Below are positions 19,060 to 28,017 of a stretch of DNA of 64,000 nt, piece after piece. Source of the DNA: an uncultured Caproiciproducens sp. Lineage in GTDB: Bacteria > Bacillota > Clostridia > Oscillospirales > Acutalibacteraceae. A model generated the notes under the pieces. It had not been told where the DNA came from. It did not search any database and was given only the letters and a program-made list of their open reading frames with translations. The position numbers and the translations under genes are program-made. Each line of letters starts with the position of its first letter. The first letter of the stretch is position 1. Where the stretch lies: the NCBI RefSeq assembly GCF_963664915.1, contig NZ_OY761810.1, positions 124,001-188,000 on the forward strand, written 5' to 3'.

Positions 19060-19172
19060 GCCCACCGTCACGGTGAGCACAAAGTCTTCTATGTGATGCT
19101 CCCTACAACAGCGTTAACTGACAGGTTCAAAGGGTCAGGTTTTACCTTCTCAACTCGAATGAGTCCCCCCGC
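19060..19172 (-). ncRNA. TPP riboswitch, proximal copy, with its own terminator
   Basis: On the minus strand the aptamer (about 19172 to 19095) contains GTTGAGA, ACCCTTTGAACCTG and the closing GTAGGGA, the thi-box core. The expression platform is a hairpin at 19078-19060 (arms GCTCACCG and CGGTGGGC) followed by ATTTTTTATTTT. It ends just before the thiD ribosome site. Bound thiamine pyrophosphate should stop transcription. 45 bases (19120-19164) are identical to the distal copy. Confidence 0.95.
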
Positions 19173-19195
19173 GCTTATTCAATTAAAATAAAAAA

Positions 19196-19312
19196 GCGTC
19201 CACCAAAACAGGCGAACGCAAATTATCATTTGATAACGTTCCCTACTTCGGTATTAGCCGACAGGTTCAAAGGGTCAGGTTTTACCTTCTCAACTCGAAT
19301 GAGTTCCCCTAG
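19196..19312 (-). ncRNA. TPP riboswitch, distal copy, with its own terminator
   Basis: The aptamer (about 19312 to 19236) has the same GTTGAGA and ACCCTTTGAACCTG core. A nine-pair hairpin follows at 19219-19196 (GCGTTCGCC / GGTGGACGC), then TTTTTTATTTT. It starts about ten bases after the operon promoter, so RNA polymerase must pass two independent TPP-controlled terminators to reach thiD. Confidence 0.95.
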
Positions 19313-19321
19313 TTTTTCTTT

Positions 19322-19350
19322 ATTATATACTGTATGAAGCAGACTGTCAA
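19322..19350 (-). promoter_or_regulatory. Sigma-A promoter of the thiamine operon
   Basis: Consensus TTGACA and TATAAT are separated by exactly 17 bases on the minus strand. Transcription would begin near 19315, at the edge of the distal TPP aptamer. Confidence 0.85.
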
Positions 19351-19450
19351 TTCTTATCCTGATTCTTAATCCAATTACAATACCAATTTCTATATCTTCG
19401 ATAGCGTGCCCCCTTGTCATACTTAGGTGCAAGTATAGGAAGAACTATAT

Positions 19451-19487
19451 AATAGCCCTCTCAGCTACTGCAGATGGGAGGGCTATT
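19451..19487 (-). terminator. Terminator of the small lipoprotein gene
   Basis: The arms AATAGCCCTC and GAGGGCTATT lie about 15 bases beyond the lipoprotein stop. Confidence 0.75.
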
Positions 19488-19501
19488 TAGAAAATATAAT
19501 T

Positions 19502-19783
19502 TTATTTACTGGATGTTATTGCTGAAACAGTGCCGGAAGCCTGACTGACAAGCTGTTGACTGCCGGATTCTACCTGAGATACAACTCCGGATACTTGACT
19601 TCCAAGTCCTTTAGCATCGGATTCCACTTTTGAAACGACGCCCGAAACTGCACTGTTCAGATTCATCCCGCTTGAGGCTGATCCGCTGGCTGTGCTTGAT
19701 GCTCCCGGCAAATACCGGCATCCGACAAATGTGAAAATAATAAAAATAGTTATAGCTAACAATAAGATTGTCTTTTTTTTCAA
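19502..19783 (-). CDS. Small Ser/Val-rich repeat lipoprotein
   Basis: The 93-residue predicted lipoprotein has a hydrophobic N-terminus ending in FVGC (lipid-modified Cys near residue 22). The mature part repeats SGVVSKVES and SGVVSQVES and is rich in Ser, Gly and Val with a few Lys and Glu, suggesting an extended amphipathic chain. A GGAGGGG-type site precedes the ATG. It is probably monocistronic, with its own terminator. No function is recognised. Confidence 0.7.
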   Translation of the reverse strand: MKKKTILLLAITIFIIFTFVGCRYLPGASSTASGSASSGMNLNSAVSGVVSKVESDAKGLGSQVSGVVSQVESGSQQLVSQASGTVSAITSSK

Positions 19784-19964
19784 TTTGGCCCCTCCTTTCT
19801 AAATATTATCTTTTCCATTTTAAATATAAAATGCAGAAAACAATCAAAGTAAGCACAAATTTTCCCGTTTCCATATTGGCTGATAAGAATATTTGACACA
19901 TTTTGTTACTTATCGTAAAAAATTTTAAATTTGAGTCGAATATAACAATAAGGAGGTATTGCCG

Positions 19965-20141
19965 ATGACACAAGAAGAAATGAAAAAGATTGATAAAAAG
20001 ATCAACGTTATTCAAGAGCCGTTTGGAAAAGGATTTCCTTCCCTTCAGAGAGTTTTTTTGGAAACGGCCATGAAAAAAGATTCAACCGAAGAAATCATAT
20101 TACATGAATACTTAGTTTGGAAGAAAAGTAAAAAAACATAA
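19965..20141 (+). CDS. Small charged protein of unknown function
   Basis: The 58-residue Lys/Glu-rich protein begins MTQEEMKKIDKKINV. A strong AAGGAGG site lies eight bases before the ATG, and a clean terminator follows four bases after the stop. These signals support a real gene. No domain is recognised, and no membrane segment or Cys is present. Confidence 0.65.
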   Translation: MTQEEMKKIDKKINVIQEPFGKGFPSLQRVFLETAMKKDSTEEIILHEYLVWKKSKKT

Positions 20142-20144
20142 AGA

Positions 20145-20176
20145 CATGCCCACCGATCATGAAATCGACGGGCATG
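20145..20176. terminator. Terminator between two convergent small genes
   Basis: The arms CATGCCC and GGGCATG, with extra inner pairs, are followed by ATTTTTATAAT on the plus strand. Confidence 0.85.
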
Positions 20177-20180
20177 ATTT

Positions 20181-20366
20181 TTATAATATCCGGCCCTTTT
20201 TACTTGAATTTTCAGTATCCTCTGAATTTTTGCCTTCATTCAGGCTATGAGCATGTTCCATGGCTTCCGCAGCGCTGTTCCATTTGCTTTCCTGCTCCCA
20301 CGTTCCAGAAGATGCATAATATCCTACCGCCCAAGTCCCCGGTTCGGATTTTCGGTAAACATACAT
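20181..20366 (-). CDS. Small aromatic-rich conserved-type protein
   Basis: The 61-residue protein has a compact Trp/Tyr/Gly-rich part (MYVYRKSEPGTWAVGYY) and a charged, likely disordered tail. The ATG at 20366 follows GGAGAGG. The longer frame to 20402 starts upstream of that site and is rejected. The N-terminal half looks like a small WGR-like or DUF-type beta fold, but I do not recognise the family. Confidence 0.55.
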   Translation of the reverse strand: MYVYRKSEPGTWAVGYYASSGTWEQESKWNSAAEAMEHAHSLNEGKNSEDTENSSKKGRIL

Positions 20367-20695
20367 AGTGCCTGTCCTCTCCTTTGTTTCGATATTGATC
20401 ATGCCCTATAAGTGTGCCCATTAAATGATTGAATATTGGCAAACCGCTTTCCGACCATCTTTCATTGAAAATACATGCGATATTCATTTTCGGTTCTTGA
20501 TAATTTCCGCAAAACGGTCAAAAATTATATTTCTATATTGACTTTATATTTAATACATGATAATGTGATTTTAATTACTATATCACAAATAGGAAAATAT
20601 GAATTTTTAAAACCTTATTCAAAATTTTGAGCATCAAAGGTTCCATAGATATAAATATTATGAAATATTACAAAATATAAGGAGAATTGAATCTC
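20367..20695. other. AT-rich intergenic region
   Basis: About 330 bases hold no supported gene. The right part is very AT-rich and must contain the degV promoter, but no clear sigma-A pair stands out. The only clear signal is AAGGAG at about 20679 for degV. Confidence 0.5.
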
Positions 20696-21544
20696 ATGGA
20701 AAAAATAGCATTATTAACGGACTCTGCTTGTGACATCGACGATGAAACAATCAGTAAATACGACATCAATATTCTGCCCTTTAAAATTATATATGAAAAC
20801 AGAGAATATACAGATAAAGTGGATATTGCTCCAAAGGAAATTTACGAGCATATGAAATGTGAAATTCCCAAGTCTTCTCAGCCAACTATGGCGGATATTG
20901 AGAACATCTATAAAATGTTGGATAAAGAACATTATACGCATGTGATTGCCATTGTTATTTCAAGTGGACTGTCGGGTACTTATAATGCATTTAAAATTAT
21001 AAGTGCAAAATTTTCGGGTATTAGAACTTATATATATGACACCAAATCAACCTCTGTATGTGAAGGAATTATTTTGAAAAAATGCGGAGCATTAATCAAA
21101 GCCGGAGAAAAATATGAAAAAATTGTTCAGAGCATCCCTGATATGAAACGGAAACTCCATTTCTTTTTTGTTTTCGGTTCCTTAGAATATGCCAGAAAGG
21201 GCGGGCGCATAGGCAAAATCTCGGGCACCATCGGAGAACTTCTGGATGTAAAACCGATCGTTAGCTTTGACGAAGAGCATGGGCAATGCTTTACATTTGG
21301 AAAGGTTAGAGGAAGAATGAAGTCGCTGAACAGATTGGCAGAATTAGGAACCGAAATACTGAAGGGAAAAAAATGTGATGCCTATATAGTGCATGGCAAT
21401 GTGGAAGAAGATGCGAAAAAAGTAATTGACATGTTACGGAAAAAGGCCAACATAGCGAACGTATATCTGATTGGACAAATCAGCGCGGTAGTCGGAGTGT
21501 ATTCAGGGCCGGGAACCATCGGCGTATGTTATTCAGAATGTTAA
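20696..21544 (+). CDS. DegV family fatty-acid-binding protein (FakB-like)
   Basis: The 282-residue cytoplasmic protein has the DegV signatures TDSACDI at the start, SSGLSGTYNA near residue 93 and the FGSLEYARKGGRIGK segment. DegV/FakB proteins hold a fatty acid for phosphorylation by the kinase FakA. No fakA gene is nearby, as is common for extra DegV paralogues. The start is the ATG at 20696, eleven bases after AAGGAG. Confidence 0.9.
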   Translation: MEKIALLTDSACDIDDETISKYDINILPFKIIYENREYTDKVDIAPKEIYEHMKCEIPKSSQPTMADIENIYKMLDKEHYTHVIAIVISSGLSGTYNAFKIISAKFSGIRTYIYDTKSTSVCEGIILKKCGALIKAGEKYEKIVQSIPDMKRKLHFFFVFGSLEYARKGGRIGKISGTIGELLDVKPIVSFDEEHGQCFTFGKVRGRMKSLNRLAELGTEILKGKKCDAYIVHGNVEEDAKKVIDMLRKKANIANVYLIGQISAVVGVYSGPGTIGVCYSEC

Positions 21545-21703
21545 GTTAAAGGATAGTATAAAATTGTATCCTATTCGAAGGTTTTCGTGTGGGACTATGT
21601 CCATTTTTGGGAATTGCTTCAAAGTCCTAAAATACCGGCATAAAATCCGGAATTTAGCTTTGGAAGACAATGCATTTGCAGCGATAATAACTGCTGAAAA
21701 TTT

Positions 21704-21727
21704 GACACCATTCAGTGTCTTTTTTTT
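21704..21727 (+). terminator. Short terminator downstream of degV
   Basis: GACAC/GTGTC form a five-pair stem followed by eight T residues. It lies 160 bases after the degV stop. The stretch 21545-21949 otherwise shows no supported gene. Confidence 0.6.
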
Positions 21728-21949
21728 ATTTTCAATGTATCCTTTTGAAAAAAGTAATTAATAAAAGAAAGTTATACCGCTCAAAAAATGGTCAATACTA
21801 ATGATGCAAACAATGCGTTTTCAGCACATAAATACGGTTGCATTATTTATTCAAAAAATTGAGGAAATCGACGAAAACAAGAGTTTTTTTACATATGTTG
21901 GCAGCCATTTGATTTAACACAATAATTACAGGAATTTTCAAAGAATACA

Positions 21950-21978
21950 TTGACATTTCAAAGAATTTATCGTATTAT
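21950..21978 (+). promoter_or_regulatory. Promoter of the polyamine operon
   Basis: TTGACA and TATTAT are separated by 17 bases, about 30 bases before the speD start. Confidence 0.75.
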
Positions 21979-22009
21979 TTATGTCGTTATTTAAAAACGA
22001 AAGGTCGTG

Positions 22010-22825
22010 ATGGTAAGGTTGGAAAATAAGCTGAAATTATACGGCTTTAACAACCTCACAAAAACACTTAGCTTCAACATCTATGATGTTTGCTATGCAA
22101 AAAGTGAGCGAGAGCAAAAGAATTATATTGCATATATTGATGAACAATATAATTCAGAGCGATTGACTAATATTCTTTGTGACGTTACAGAGATTATTGG
22201 AGCGCATGTACTGAATGTCAGCAAACAGGATTATGAACCGCAGGGCGCCAGCGTGACGATTCTGATTACAGAAGAAGCAATGCCTCGGAACCTTGTCGAT
22301 CTTTCCTGCAACAGCGGCGAAATTGACATTCTGAAAACACGGGAAAGCGTGGTCGGTCATTTAGACAAGAGCCATGTGACCGTACATACCTATCCGGAGT
22401 ATCATCCGGACAATTCCATTGCCACTTTTCGGGTTGACATTGATGTTTCGACCTGTGGTAAGATATCTCCGCTGAACGCACTGAAATATCTGGTCAGCAG
22501 TTTCGACTCAGATATTATCACCGCCGATTACCGTGTACGGGGATTTACCAGAGATGTTGACGGCACAAAGCTGTTTCTGGACCACAAAATCACTTCCATT
22601 CAGGACTACATGGATGAGGAAACGTTAAAAAAATATGACGCCATCGATGTAAATGTATATCAATCAAATATTTTTCACACCAAGCTGCTGATTAAAGAAA
22701 TTGAGCTGCAGAATTATCTGTTCAACACGGATGTCTATGAAATTCCTCCAAAAGAAAGGCTGAGGATTACCAACAGCCTGCGCCGTGAGATGATCGAGAT
22801 TTTTAGCGGTACCAATATTTATTAA
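22010..22825 (+). CDS. speD: S-adenosylmethionine decarboxylase SpeD, E. coli (class 1A) type
   Basis: The enzyme makes decarboxylated S-adenosylmethionine, the aminopropyl donor for spermidine. The 271-residue proenzyme resembles the long E. coli type ([16 protein letters not shown] at the start). The self-cleavage site is [13 protein letters not shown] near residue 116, whose Ser becomes the pyruvoyl group. The ATG at 22010 is preferred; a GTG one codon upstream is possible. It is first in the operon, 20 bases before the decarboxylase gene. Confidence 0.95.
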   Translation: MVRLENKLKLYGFNNLTKTLSFNIYDVCYAKSEREQKNYIAYIDEQYNSERLTNILCDVTEIIGAHVLNVSKQDYEPQGASVTILITEEAMPRNLVDLSCNSGEIDILKTRESVVGHLDKSHVTVHTYPEYHPDNSIATFRVDIDVSTCGKISPLNALKYLVSSFDSDIITADYRVRGFTRDVDGTKLFLDHKITSIQDYMDEETLKKYDAIDVNVYQSNIFHTKLLIKEIELQNYLFNTDVYEIPPKERLRITNSLRREMIEIFSGTNIY

Positions 22826-22845
22826 AGGCAGAAGGGAAAAATACA

Positions 22846-24297
22846 ATGGATCAACTTTCGCAGGATAGTGCGCCTATTTATGAGGCGCTTGAACGATTCA
22901 AGGCGATGCGTGTGCTCCCTTTTGATGTTCCGGGGCATAAACGCGGCAAGGGAAATCCGGAATTGACCGCATTTTTAGGGCAGCAATGTCTGTCTGTAGA
23001 CGTCAACTCAATGAAACCGCTGGACAACCTGTGCCATCCGGTTTCGGTCATTCGGGATGCGGAGCAGCTTGCCGCTGAAGCTTTTGGTGCGAAGGATGCT
23101 TTCTTTATGGTGAACGGCACCACCTCGGCCGTACAAAGTATGATTATGAGCGTCTGCAAAGCGGGTGACAAAATCATTATGCCCCGCAATGTACACCGCA
23201 GTGCGATTAACGCGCTTGTTATCAGCGGTGCTATTCCGGTTTATGTAAACCCCGGCATCAACAGGCAGCTGGGAATTCCACTTGGCATGTCCATTTCGGA
23301 CGTTGAACAGGCCATTTTGGAAAATCCGGATGCAAAAGCGGTACTGGTGAACAATCCCACCTATTACGGCATTTGCTCCGATCTGCGCAGGATTACCGAA
23401 CTTGCACACCGGAACGATATCGCCGTGCTGGTGGATGAAGCGCACGGCACACATTTTTATTTTAACGAGCATTCCCCCGTTTCCGCCATGGCGGCGGGCG
23501 CCGATATGGCAGCCGTCAGCATGCACAAAACCGGCGGGTCGCTGACCCAAAGCTCGCTTTTGCTCTCTAACGGCAGAATCAGTAAGGGACGAGTCCGGCA
23601 GATTATCAATCTGGCGCAGACGACCAGCGGTTCCTATCTGCTGATGTCGTCGCTCGATATTTCGCGCCGCAATTTGGCCCTGAGGGGAAAACAGATGTTT
23701 CAGGAAGTCTGCTCCCTTGCCGAGTACGCACGCGCGGAAATCAATAAAATCGGTGGTTTCTACGCATTTTCAAAGGAACTGATCAACGGCGACACAGTCT
23801 ATGATTTTGACATTACCAAACTTTCGGTGCATACCCGAAATATCGGGCGCGCCGGGATCGAAGTCTATGATATTCTTCGTGACGACTATAACATTCAAAT
23901 TGAATTCGGCGACATCGGAAATATCCTCGCCATCATCTCGGTCGGCGACAACATGATTGCGATTGAGCGGCTGGTTTCGTCGCTTTCTGAAATCAAAAGA
24001 CTCTATTCCAAAGACCAGACAGGCATGTTTGACCACGAATATATCAATCCTGAAGTGATCATGACGCCGCAGCAGGCATTTTTCGCCGATAAGCGCACGG
24101 TGCCCATTGGGGAAAGCGCGGGGCTGGTTTGCAGTGAATTTGTAATGTGCTACCCGCCGGGCATTCCCATTCTTGCCCCCGGTGAACAAATCACTCCCGA
24201 AATACTCGATTACATTGCCTATACAAAAGAAAAAGGGTGCATTTTAACCGGTACGGAAGATTTACACATTGAAACAATTCGGGTTGTGAAGGAGTAA
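22846..24297 (+). CDS. speA: Orn/Lys/Arg decarboxylase, aspartate aminotransferase fold (SpeA-like)
   Basis: The PLP enzyme of 483 residues has FDVPGHKRG at the start, VDEAHGTH (PLP-ring Asp) and the PLP Lys in SMHKTGGSLTQSS near residue 228. It matches Bacillus SpeA/YaaO-type decarboxylases. Between speD and speE the likely product is agmatine from arginine, with cadaverine or putrescine as alternatives. Arg and Lys specificity cannot be separated by eye. It is tightly linked to speE1 (five-base gap). Confidence 0.88.
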   Translation: MDQLSQDSAPIYEALERFKAMRVLPFDVPGHKRGKGNPELTAFLGQQCLSVDVNSMKPLDNLCHPVSVIRDAEQLAAEAFGAKDAFFMVNGTTSAVQSMIMSVCKAGDKIIMPRNVHRSAINALVISGAIPVYVNPGINRQLGIPLGMSISDVEQAILENPDAKAVLVNNPTYYGICSDLRRITELAHRNDIAVLVDEAHGTHFYFNEHSPVSAMAAGADMAAVSMHKTGGSLTQSSLLLSNGRISKGRVRQIINLAQTTSGSYLLMSSLDISRRNLALRGKQMFQEVCSLAEYARAEINKIGGFYAFSKELINGDTVYDFDITKLSVHTRNIGRAGIEVYDILRDDYNIQIEFGDIGNILAIISVGDNMIAIERLVSSLSEIKRLYSKDQTGMFDHEYINPEVIMTPQQAFFADKRTVPIGESAGLVCSEFVMCYPPGIPILAPGEQITPEILDYIAYTKEKGCILTGTEDLHIETIRVVKE

Positions 24298-24302
24298 ATC
24301 GT

Positions 24303-25166
24303 ATGGAATTATGGTATACGGAAGAACATTCCGAAAATGTGCGCTTTTCAATCAAGGTGGACAAACAGCTTTATTCGGCACAGTCTCCGTTCCAAAGAAT
24401 CGATATTCTGGAATCGGAAGAAGTCGGACGTTTCTTGACACTGGACGGACAGATTATGCTCACCGAGAAAGACGAATTCATCTACCATGAAATGCTGATC
24501 CATGTGCCGATGGCAACCAACCCGAACATCAAAAATGTGTTGGTGATTGGCGCGGGCGACGGCGGCTCCGTTCGTGAGCTGACCCGTTACAGCAGCATTG
24601 AGCATATTGACATGGTCGAAATTGATAAAATGGTTGTGGACGTCTGCCGCAGGTATCTTCCTCAGACCGCCTGCAAAATGGACGATTCCAGAGTGACGCT
24701 TCACTTTGAAGAGGGCCTGCGGTTTGTACGGACAAAAGAAAACGCCTATGACCTGATCATTGTCGATTCCACCGACTCATTTGGCCCGGGCGAGGGCCTT
24801 TTCACCAAAGAATTTTACGGAAACTGTTACAAGGCGCTGACCGAAAACGGAATTCTTGTCAATCAGCATGAAGACCCTTATTATGATAAATACATAAATT
24901 CCATGAGAAGCGCAAACCAGCACATTGCTGACTTCTTTCCCGTTTGCAGGGTGTATCAGGCTCATATTCCGACTTATCCGTGCGAGCATTTGCTGTTTGG
25001 GTTCGCCTCAAAAAGATATGACCCGCTGACTGATTTTAACGCGGCATCATGGAACAGCCTTGGACTTCAAACACGATATTACAACACCGATATTCATACA
25101 GCCAGTTTCGCATTGCCGAACTATGTCAGGGAGCTTCTGACGGGCGATACGAACGAGAAGCTTTGA
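24303..25166 (+). CDS. speE: Spermidine synthase-like aminopropyltransferase, divergent copy
   Basis: The 287-residue protein has the SAM-like nucleotide motif GAGDGGSVRE near residue 82 and the catalytic-loop VDSTDSFGPGEGLF. It departs from the usual family at several active-site positions: TDS for TDP, HEDPYY for the usual ESP, and TYPCEHL for TYPSGHW. All three segments line the amine pocket in this family. Its amine substrate may therefore differ from putrescine, for example agmatine. Another, more canonical speE follows. Confidence 0.88.
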   Translation: MELWYTEEHSENVRFSIKVDKQLYSAQSPFQRIDILESEEVGRFLTLDGQIMLTEKDEFIYHEMLIHVPMATNPNIKNVLVIGAGDGGSVRELTRYSSIEHIDMVEIDKMVVDVCRRYLPQTACKMDDSRVTLHFEEGLRFVRTKENAYDLIIVDSTDSFGPGEGLFTKEFYGNCYKALTENGILVNQHEDPYYDKYINSMRSANQHIADFFPVCRVYQAHIPTYPCEHLLFGFASKRYDPLTDFNAASWNSLGLQTRYYNTDIHTASFALPNYVRELLTGDTNEKL

Positions 25167-25178
25167 ATCTTAAATCAC

Positions 25179-25203
25179 ACAGCGGCGGGACGACTGCCGC
25201 TGT
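25179..25203 (+). other. Intercistronic hairpin between the two speE genes
   Basis: ACAGCGGC/GCCGCTGT form an eight-pair stem without a T-run. It is more likely an RNA-stability or processing element than a terminator. Confidence 0.6.
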
Positions 25204-25242
25204 ATAATAAATCAAAAAATATAATTTGAAGGAGTAAGGAAA

Positions 25243-26157
25243 ATGGATCAACCTTTTGTCGACATTCTATATACCCAAAACTGGGACAGCAGTACAAAAT
25301 TTTCAATCAAGGTAACAAAGCCGCTTCACTCGGAAGTGACCCCGTATCAAAGAATCGATTTTTTTGAGTCCGATACCTATGGCACATTTTTTACGCTTGA
25401 CGGTCTGATGATGGTAACGCAGAAAGATGAATTTGCCTATCACGACATGATTACCCATGTTCCGATGGCAACCAATCCGGATATTAAACGCGTCCTGATT
25501 ATCGGCGGCGGCGACGGCGGAACCTCCCGCGAAATCTGCCGTTACAAGCATATTGAAAAAATCGACCTCGTGGAAATAGACGAAAGAGTCATGCGGCTCT
25601 GCCAGCAGTATCTGCCGCAAACAGCGGGCCATATTGCAAACGAACCCCGTTTGCATACGCATTTTGAAGACGGTCTGAATTTTGTGAAAAACACCCCGGA
25701 TGCATCCTATGATTTGATTCTTGTGGATTCAACCGACCCGATCGGCTCCGGCGAGGGTTTATTTACAACGGACTTTTACAGAGAGTGCTTCCGTGTTCTT
25801 TCGGACGACGGAATCCTCATTAACCAGCATGAGTCCCCCTACTACAATTTCCATGTGAGAGAAATGCGGAAAGCGCACCGCAAAATCAAGGAAGTGTTCC
25901 CAATTGTAAAGGTCTATCAGTATAATATCGCCACCTACCCGTCCGGCCACTGGTTGTTTGGCTTTGCGTCAAAGCGGTACGACCCGATTCGTGACCATCA
26001 GGCAAAACGCTGGGAAGAATTCGGACTGAAAACAATGTATTACAACTCACAGATCCACGAAGGCGCCTTCGCGCTGCCGACTTTTGTGAATGAAATGCTG
26101 GCGGGCACGGATCCGAATACCCTGCCTATTTTCCCGCATGGAGATTATGTCGGATAA
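25243..26157 (+). CDS. speE: Spermidine synthase SpeE, canonical copy
   Basis: The 304-residue protein has GGGDGGTSRE, VEIDERV, the VDSTDPIGSGEGLF gate loop with catalytic Asp, HESPYY and TYPSGHWLFGFASK. These all match the family consensus. The AAGGAG site precedes the ATG by nine bases. It is roughly half identical to the upstream copy by eye, so the two arose by an old duplication and kept apart. It probably carries the standard putrescine-to-spermidine step. Confidence 0.93.
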   Translation: MDQPFVDILYTQNWDSSTKFSIKVTKPLHSEVTPYQRIDFFESDTYGTFFTLDGLMMVTQKDEFAYHDMITHVPMATNPDIKRVLIIGGGDGGTSREICRYKHIEKIDLVEIDERVMRLCQQYLPQTAGHIANEPRLHTHFEDGLNFVKNTPDASYDLILVDSTDPIGSGEGLFTTDFYRECFRVLSDDGILINQHESPYYNFHVREMRKAHRKIKEVFPIVKVYQYNIATYPSGHWLFGFASKRYDPIRDHQAKRWEEFGLKTMYYNSQIHEGAFALPTFVNEMLAGTDPNTLPIFPHGDYVG

Positions 26158-26168
26158 GATTGATTGTT

Positions 26169-26199
26169 GGGCCGGTAGCAATACCGGCCCCTGCTTTTT
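26169..26199 (+). terminator. Strong hairpin between speE2 and the RocB-like gene
   Basis: A perfect nine-pair stem, GGGCCGGTA/TACCGGCCC, has a GCAA tetraloop and is followed by CTGCTTTTTA. It would end or weaken transcription before the RocB-like gene. Confidence 0.8.
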
Positions 26200-26222
26200 A
26201 ATAGACTGGGGGAATGATTTAA

Positions 26223-27821
26223 TTGCATCAGCATGAGATAGATACCGATGAAATGGTCCGGTTCCTGCTTGATTTTTGCGCTGTGAATACCGTGAACGGC
26301 AGCGAACACGGAGAAAACAACGGCGCGCAGTTCCTGTACGACAGCCTTAAAAATGTGGATTATTTCAAGAATCATCCGGACTGCCTCTGTTTACAGACGG
26401 TTGAAGACGACCCGCTGGGAAGATGCAATCTGGTTGCGTTTCTGAAAGCCCCTCATCCCACTAAAAAAACAATTATTTTAAGCGGTCATATCGACACCGT
26501 GGACACCGAAGTTTGCGGTGCCCTGAAAAATCTTGCGTTTCATCCAGCTGAATACACGGCTGCGCTGCTCCGAACTGATTTAAAGGAAGAGGTTCGCCGG
26601 GAACTGCAAAGCGGCGGGTATCTTGCCGGACGCGGCATAGCGGATATGAAATCAGGACTTGCGGCACAGTGGGCCGTCATGAAATACTATGCCGGGAACA
26701 TGGAAAACCTTAACGTCAACCTGCTTTGGATTCCGGTGATCGATGAAGAAAACAATGCCAACGGAATTCATCAGGCGATACGGTATTTCAGTTCTTTGCA
26801 GCAGCAGGGGTATGAGCTGCTCTGCTGCGTTGACAGCGAGCCGACCATCACGCCGGACAGCAAAGAGTGCGGCCGTATTTACCTCGGCACCATCGGCATG
26901 GTAACGCCGTTCGTGCTGTCTGTCGGCAAAGAAAGCCATGTGGGCGAATACTACGAGGGAATCAGCGCGGCTTTAATGGCTTTTCATTTGGGAATTGCGG
27001 TAGAAAACAATCCCGCATTCACCGAAACATACAAGGGTAAGGAATATCCTCCTATCTGCTGTCTGCGGACGATGGACTTCAGGAAAAGCTATTCCGTTAC
27101 AGTGCCAAGCAGATTTGCAATGTATTTTAATTATCTGTTTGTGAATAAAAGGCCGGGAGAGATTTTAGATCTTATCACTTCCCTATCCTTATCCTCTTCA
27201 CAAAAAGCGTTTGCACAAATCGGAAAACCCGGCATGGCGGCAAGGGTCATGACTTTTGAAGAGCTGTGCATGGAGTATGAAAAGAAAACAGGGAATAATA
27301 CGGAGGAATCCCTCAATGAATTTATCCGCCAATGCCCGCGAGAAATGGACATTCAAGACTGCTGTCTGAATTTTGTAAATGATCTGTGCGGAATTGTCAA
27401 TGTAGAAAGCCCGGCTTTTGTTGTCGGCTTTTTACCGCCGTATTGCCCGTCCCGCGTTAATCAGCGTGAAAATGCGGCTGAATTGAAAATTGAAGCAATC
27501 GTTCAAAAACTGATCGAGAGCCGTAAAAAAGACAACGTGGTGATTGAACTGTCAGAGGTTTACGAGGGAATCTCCGATTTAAGCGAACTGGGCTTTCAGG
27601 GAGACAGCCGGGATATCAGCCTGCTCAAAAAAAATTTAGTCGGACTGAACGCCGGCACACCGTACAATTTTGAAGAAATGCAGAAACTCGATATTCCGGT
27701 GGTAAATATCGGCGCTATCGGAAAGGACGCGCACAAATTGGGTGAGCGCCTTTTCCTTCCTTATTTTAAAGAAGTGCTGCCGAAACTCCTGATGGATTTT
27801 ATTAATGAAATGCAGAAATAA
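26223..27821 (+). CDS. M20-family metallohydrolase related to RocB
   Basis: The 532-residue zinc-dependent amidohydrolase has the M20 metal motifs SGHIDTVD near residue 84, GRGIADMKSG near 138 and a later DEEN (catalytic and metal Glu). The long form with the insertion around 280-400 fits the RocB group, first linked to arginine use. The start is a TTG 11 bases after GGGGG. Position at the end of the polyamine operon suggests it acts on an arginine- or polyamine-derived amide. No agmatinase or agmatine deiminase is present in the window. Confidence 0.82.
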   Translation: MHQHEIDTDEMVRFLLDFCAVNTVNGSEHGENNGAQFLYDSLKNVDYFKNHPDCLCLQTVEDDPLGRCNLVAFLKAPHPTKKTIILSGHIDTVDTEVCGALKNLAFHPAEYTAALLRTDLKEEVRRELQSGGYLAGRGIADMKSGLAAQWAVMKYYAGNMENLNVNLLWIPVIDEENNANGIHQAIRYFSSLQQQGYELLCCVDSEPTITPDSKECGRIYLGTIGMVTPFVLSVGKESHVGEYYEGISAALMAFHLGIAVENNPAFTETYKGKEYPPICCLRTMDFRKSYSVTVPSRFAMYFNYLFVNKRPGEILDLITSLSLSSSQKAFAQIGKPGMAARVMTFEELCMEYEKKTGNNTEESLNEFIRQCPREMDIQDCCLNFVNDLCGIVNVESPAFVVGFLPPYCPSRVNQRENAAELKIEAIVQKLIESRKKDNVVIELSEVYEGISDLSELGFQGDSRDISLLKKNLVGLNAGTPYNFEEMQKLDIPVVNIGAIGKDAHKLGERLFLPYFKEVLPKLLMDFINEMQK

Positions 27822-28017
27822 TTGGCACTGTCATATTTGCATGTACAGCGTATTGAAAAGTAGATGGATATAGGATAGAATGATTTTAATCGTATTTTAA
27901 TTTTTGACAAATTTCTTTTAAAGTTTTATTTGTTACAATTCAAACATGCTCAATTGAAACGATTGAATCGATGATTGTGCAAGAGGGATTATAACAAAAA
28001 ACGAAGGAGAAAATTTT

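Noticed and set aside
19226-19432. 68-residue minus-strand frame over the distal TPP riboswitch
   Set aside because: It crosses the consensus promoter and the aptamer, so it is an RNA shadow and not a gene.
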